From: JAMLIN01 sp041676645
GTDB lineage: Bacteria; Pseudomonadota; Gammaproteobacteria; Burkholderiales; Burkholderiaceae_E
Direction: 5' to 3'
DNA: 7,839 nt
Assembly: GCA_041676645.1 (NCBI GenBank)
Contig: JBAYRO010000123.1
Span: 1 to 7,839 of the forward strand
The notes under the pieces are model-generated. The model was not told the DNA's origin. It was given only the letters and a program-made list of their open reading frames with translations, and searched no databases. Below are positions 6,774 through 7,839 of the stretch, piece after piece. A program made the position numbers and the translations under genes. How positions within the stretch are numbered: the stretch's first letter is position 1; the number at the start of each line of letters is the position of its first letter.

Positions 6774-7839
6774 CAGTGCGCCTCCCCGAGCGGCTCGGCG
6801 GCGAGGGCGGCGACAACCCGCTCCATCCGCATGAAGCGCGAACCCTTGACGAGCACATGCTGATGTCCGTCGAGCGTCTCCTCCAGCGCCCGCAGCAGGA
6901 CGTCGAGATCGGCGAAATGCCGCCCGCCCGCACCGAAGGCAGCAACCGTTGCCGCGCTCGCCTCGCCCAGCGCGAAAAGCTGCTCGATACCGCGCTCGGC
7001 GGCGTAGGCGCCGACCTCGCGATGGAACTCCGGTCCCTGCTCGCCCAGTTCGCCCATGTCGCCCAGAACCAGCAGGCGCGGCGCCGGCGCTTGCGCGAGC
7101 ACGTCGATCGCGGCACGCACCGAATCGGGATTGGCGTTGTAGCTGTCGTCGACCAGGCCGGCGGCGGCGCGCGCCGCGACGCGGGCGAGCCGGCCGGGCG
7201 GCGCCCGGAAAGCGGCCAGGCCGGCGGCGATCGTGTCGGCGTCGATGCCGCCGGCGTGCGCGGCGGCCGCCGCGGCGAGCGCATTACGCACGTTGTGGCA
7301 GCCTTCCACCGCGAGCCGCACCATGACCTCGGAGCCCGCGATGCGCATCCCGAACTGCGCCGGCATCGCGTCGGCCGCGGCGCGCACGACGGGGTCGCCG
7401 GCCTCGCCCAGGCCGAAGCCGACCACGCGCCGGCCACCGGCCAGCGCGCGCCAGATCGGCGCATGCGCATCGTCGACCGGGAACACCGCCACGCCGTCGG
7501 CAGGCAGGGCTGCGAAGACGCTGCCGTTCTCGCGAGCGGTCGCCTCCACCGTGCCCATGAACTCCTGGTGCTCGCGCTGCGCATTGTTGACCACGGCCAC
7601 CCGCGGCTGGGCGATCTCGGCAAGCCAGGCGATCTCGCCGGGCCGGTTCATGCCGAGTTCGACGACGGCCGCGCGATGCGCCGGGCGCAGGCCGAAGATC
7701 GTCAGCGGCACGCCGACCTCGTTGTTGAGGTTGCCGGCCGTCGCGAGGCGGTGCTCGCTGCCGACGGCCTTCGCGAGGATCGCCGCGAGCATCTCCTTGA
7801 CCGTGGTCTTGCCGTTGCTGCCGGTGACCGCGATCAGCA
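6773..7839 (-). CDS. murF: UDP-N-acetylmuramoyl-tripeptide--D-alanyl-D-alanine ligase MurF (5' end missing)
   Basis: This cytoplasmic Mur ligase uses ATP to add D-Ala-D-Ala to the UDP-MurNAc tripeptide, the last soluble step of peptidoglycan precursor synthesis. The frame is open to the window edge, with 354 complete codons visible; family members are usually about 450-470 aa, so roughly 100 N-terminal residues are missing. An ATG at 7792 is not the start, because the ATP-binding P-loop TGSNGKTTVKEM lies upstream of it at 7825-7790. Counting from the first complete visible codon, further motifs are NLNNEVGVPLT (about 36-46), ELGMNRPGEI (about 60-69), NNAQREHQEF (84-93), HNVRNAL (181-187), DDSYNANP of the C-terminal domain (230-237), LGDMGELG (about 258-265) and KGSR (331-334). 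The stop codon at 6775-6773 shares one base with the mraY start. The NNAQREH motif resembles beta-proteobacterial MurF as I recall it. The identification is secure. Confidence 0.97.
   Translation of the reverse strand, partial: LIAVTGSNGKTTVKEMLAAILAKAVGSEHRLATAGNLNNEVGVPLTIFGLRPAHRAAVVELGMNRPGEIAWLAEIAQPRVAVVNNAQREHQEFMGTVEATARENGSVFAALPADGVAVFPVDDAHAPIWRALAGGRRVVGFGLGEAGDPVVRAAADAMPAQFGMRIAGSEVMVRLAVEGCHNVRNALAAAAAAHAGGIDADTIAAGLAAFRAPPGRLARVAARAAAGLVDDSYNANPDSVRAAIDVLAQAPAPRLLVLGDMGELGEQGPEFHREVGAYAAERGIEQLFALGEASAATVAAFGAGGRHFADLDVLLRALEETLDGHQHVLVKGSRFMRMERVVAALAAEPLGEAH
6781..6786 (-). promoter_or_regulatory. Shine-Dalgarno site of mraY
   Basis: The minus strand reads GGGAGG here, with seven bases between GGAGG and the mraY ATG. 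It lies within the last codons of murF and supports the TGATG start chosen for mraY. Confidence 0.75.

Larger units (their letters stand above)
1..7839 (-). other. dcw (division and cell wall) gene cluster segment, overlapping operon
   Basis: Seven genes, murF-mraY-murD-ftsW-murG-murC-ddl, lie in one direction with every junction overlapping by 1 to 8 bases. No gap exists between coding regions, so no intergenic promoter or terminator can be placed, and I saw no convincing AT-rich promoter inside the genes. The order is the standard proteobacterial one. It implies murE beyond 7839 and ftsQ before position 1, which are outside the window. Overlapping stop and start codons suggest translational coupling, which would keep the pathway enzymes at matched levels. 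Confidence 0.93.

Noticed and set aside
4294..6863. Two long plus-strand open frames (4294-5709 and 5706-6863) opposite murD and mraY that overlap by four bases as if coupled
   Set aside because: The products are low-complexity His/Arg/Glu-rich sequences without family motifs. The ATGA-like contact mirrors the overlap of the real genes on the other strand.
4105..7623. A 1172-codon minus-strand frame that could suggest a MurD fusion protein
   Set aside because: Only the last 500 codons resemble a protein family. The earlier part lies out of frame within mraY and murF, which are intact in their own frames.
1..7839. A search for a new system: defence genes, mobile elements, CRISPR, tRNA or non-coding RNA
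   Set aside because: Every base falls within one of seven conserved cell wall or division genes. No repeats array, integrase, transposase or structured RNA signature was seen.

Overview
The window is a continuous stretch of the division and cell wall (dcw) cluster. Every gene lies on the minus strand, so transcription runs from position 7839 towards position 1. In transcription order the genes are murF (5' end cut by the window), mraY, murD, ftsW, murG, murC and ddl/ddlB (3' end cut by the window). This matches the classic proteobacterial order, in which murE would lie upstream (beyond 7839) and ftsQ-ftsA-ftsZ downstream (before position 1); those neighbours are inferred, not seen. The sequence is strongly GC-rich (not counted, but third positions are almost all G or C). 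The MurF motif NNAQREHQEF and the long MurD (500 aa) resemble what I recall of beta-proteobacterial, probably Burkholderiales-like, homologues. I would not go below class or order level.

All six gene junctions overlap: murF/mraY by 1 nt (TGATG), mraY/murD by 4, murD/ftsW by 7, ftsW/murG by 4, murG/murC by 4 and murC/ddl by 8. There is no intergenic space, no room for an intergenic terminator, and I see no promoter. The genes must be read from one or more polycistronic messages, with translational coupling likely. Most starts keep a recognisable Shine-Dalgarno sequence inside the preceding gene; murD is the exception.

The products form one pathway. MurC, MurD and MurF are cytoplasmic ATP-dependent ligases that build the UDP-MurNAc stem peptide, and Ddl supplies the D-Ala-D-Ala that MurF adds. 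MraY moves phospho-MurNAc-pentapeptide onto undecaprenyl phosphate (lipid I), and MurG adds GlcNAc (lipid II). FtsW is the SEDS glycan polymerase of the septum. All seven frames are intact over the visible part and carry the expected catalytic motifs.

I found no mobile element, RNA gene, CRISPR array or unknown accessory gene. Long open frames on the plus strand are antisense artefacts of GC-rich codon use. This is an ordinary conserved housekeeping region. The findings are small: a few substitutions in conserved motifs, an exact 16-nt palindrome with repeats inside ftsW, the unbroken overlap chain and an uncertain murD start.
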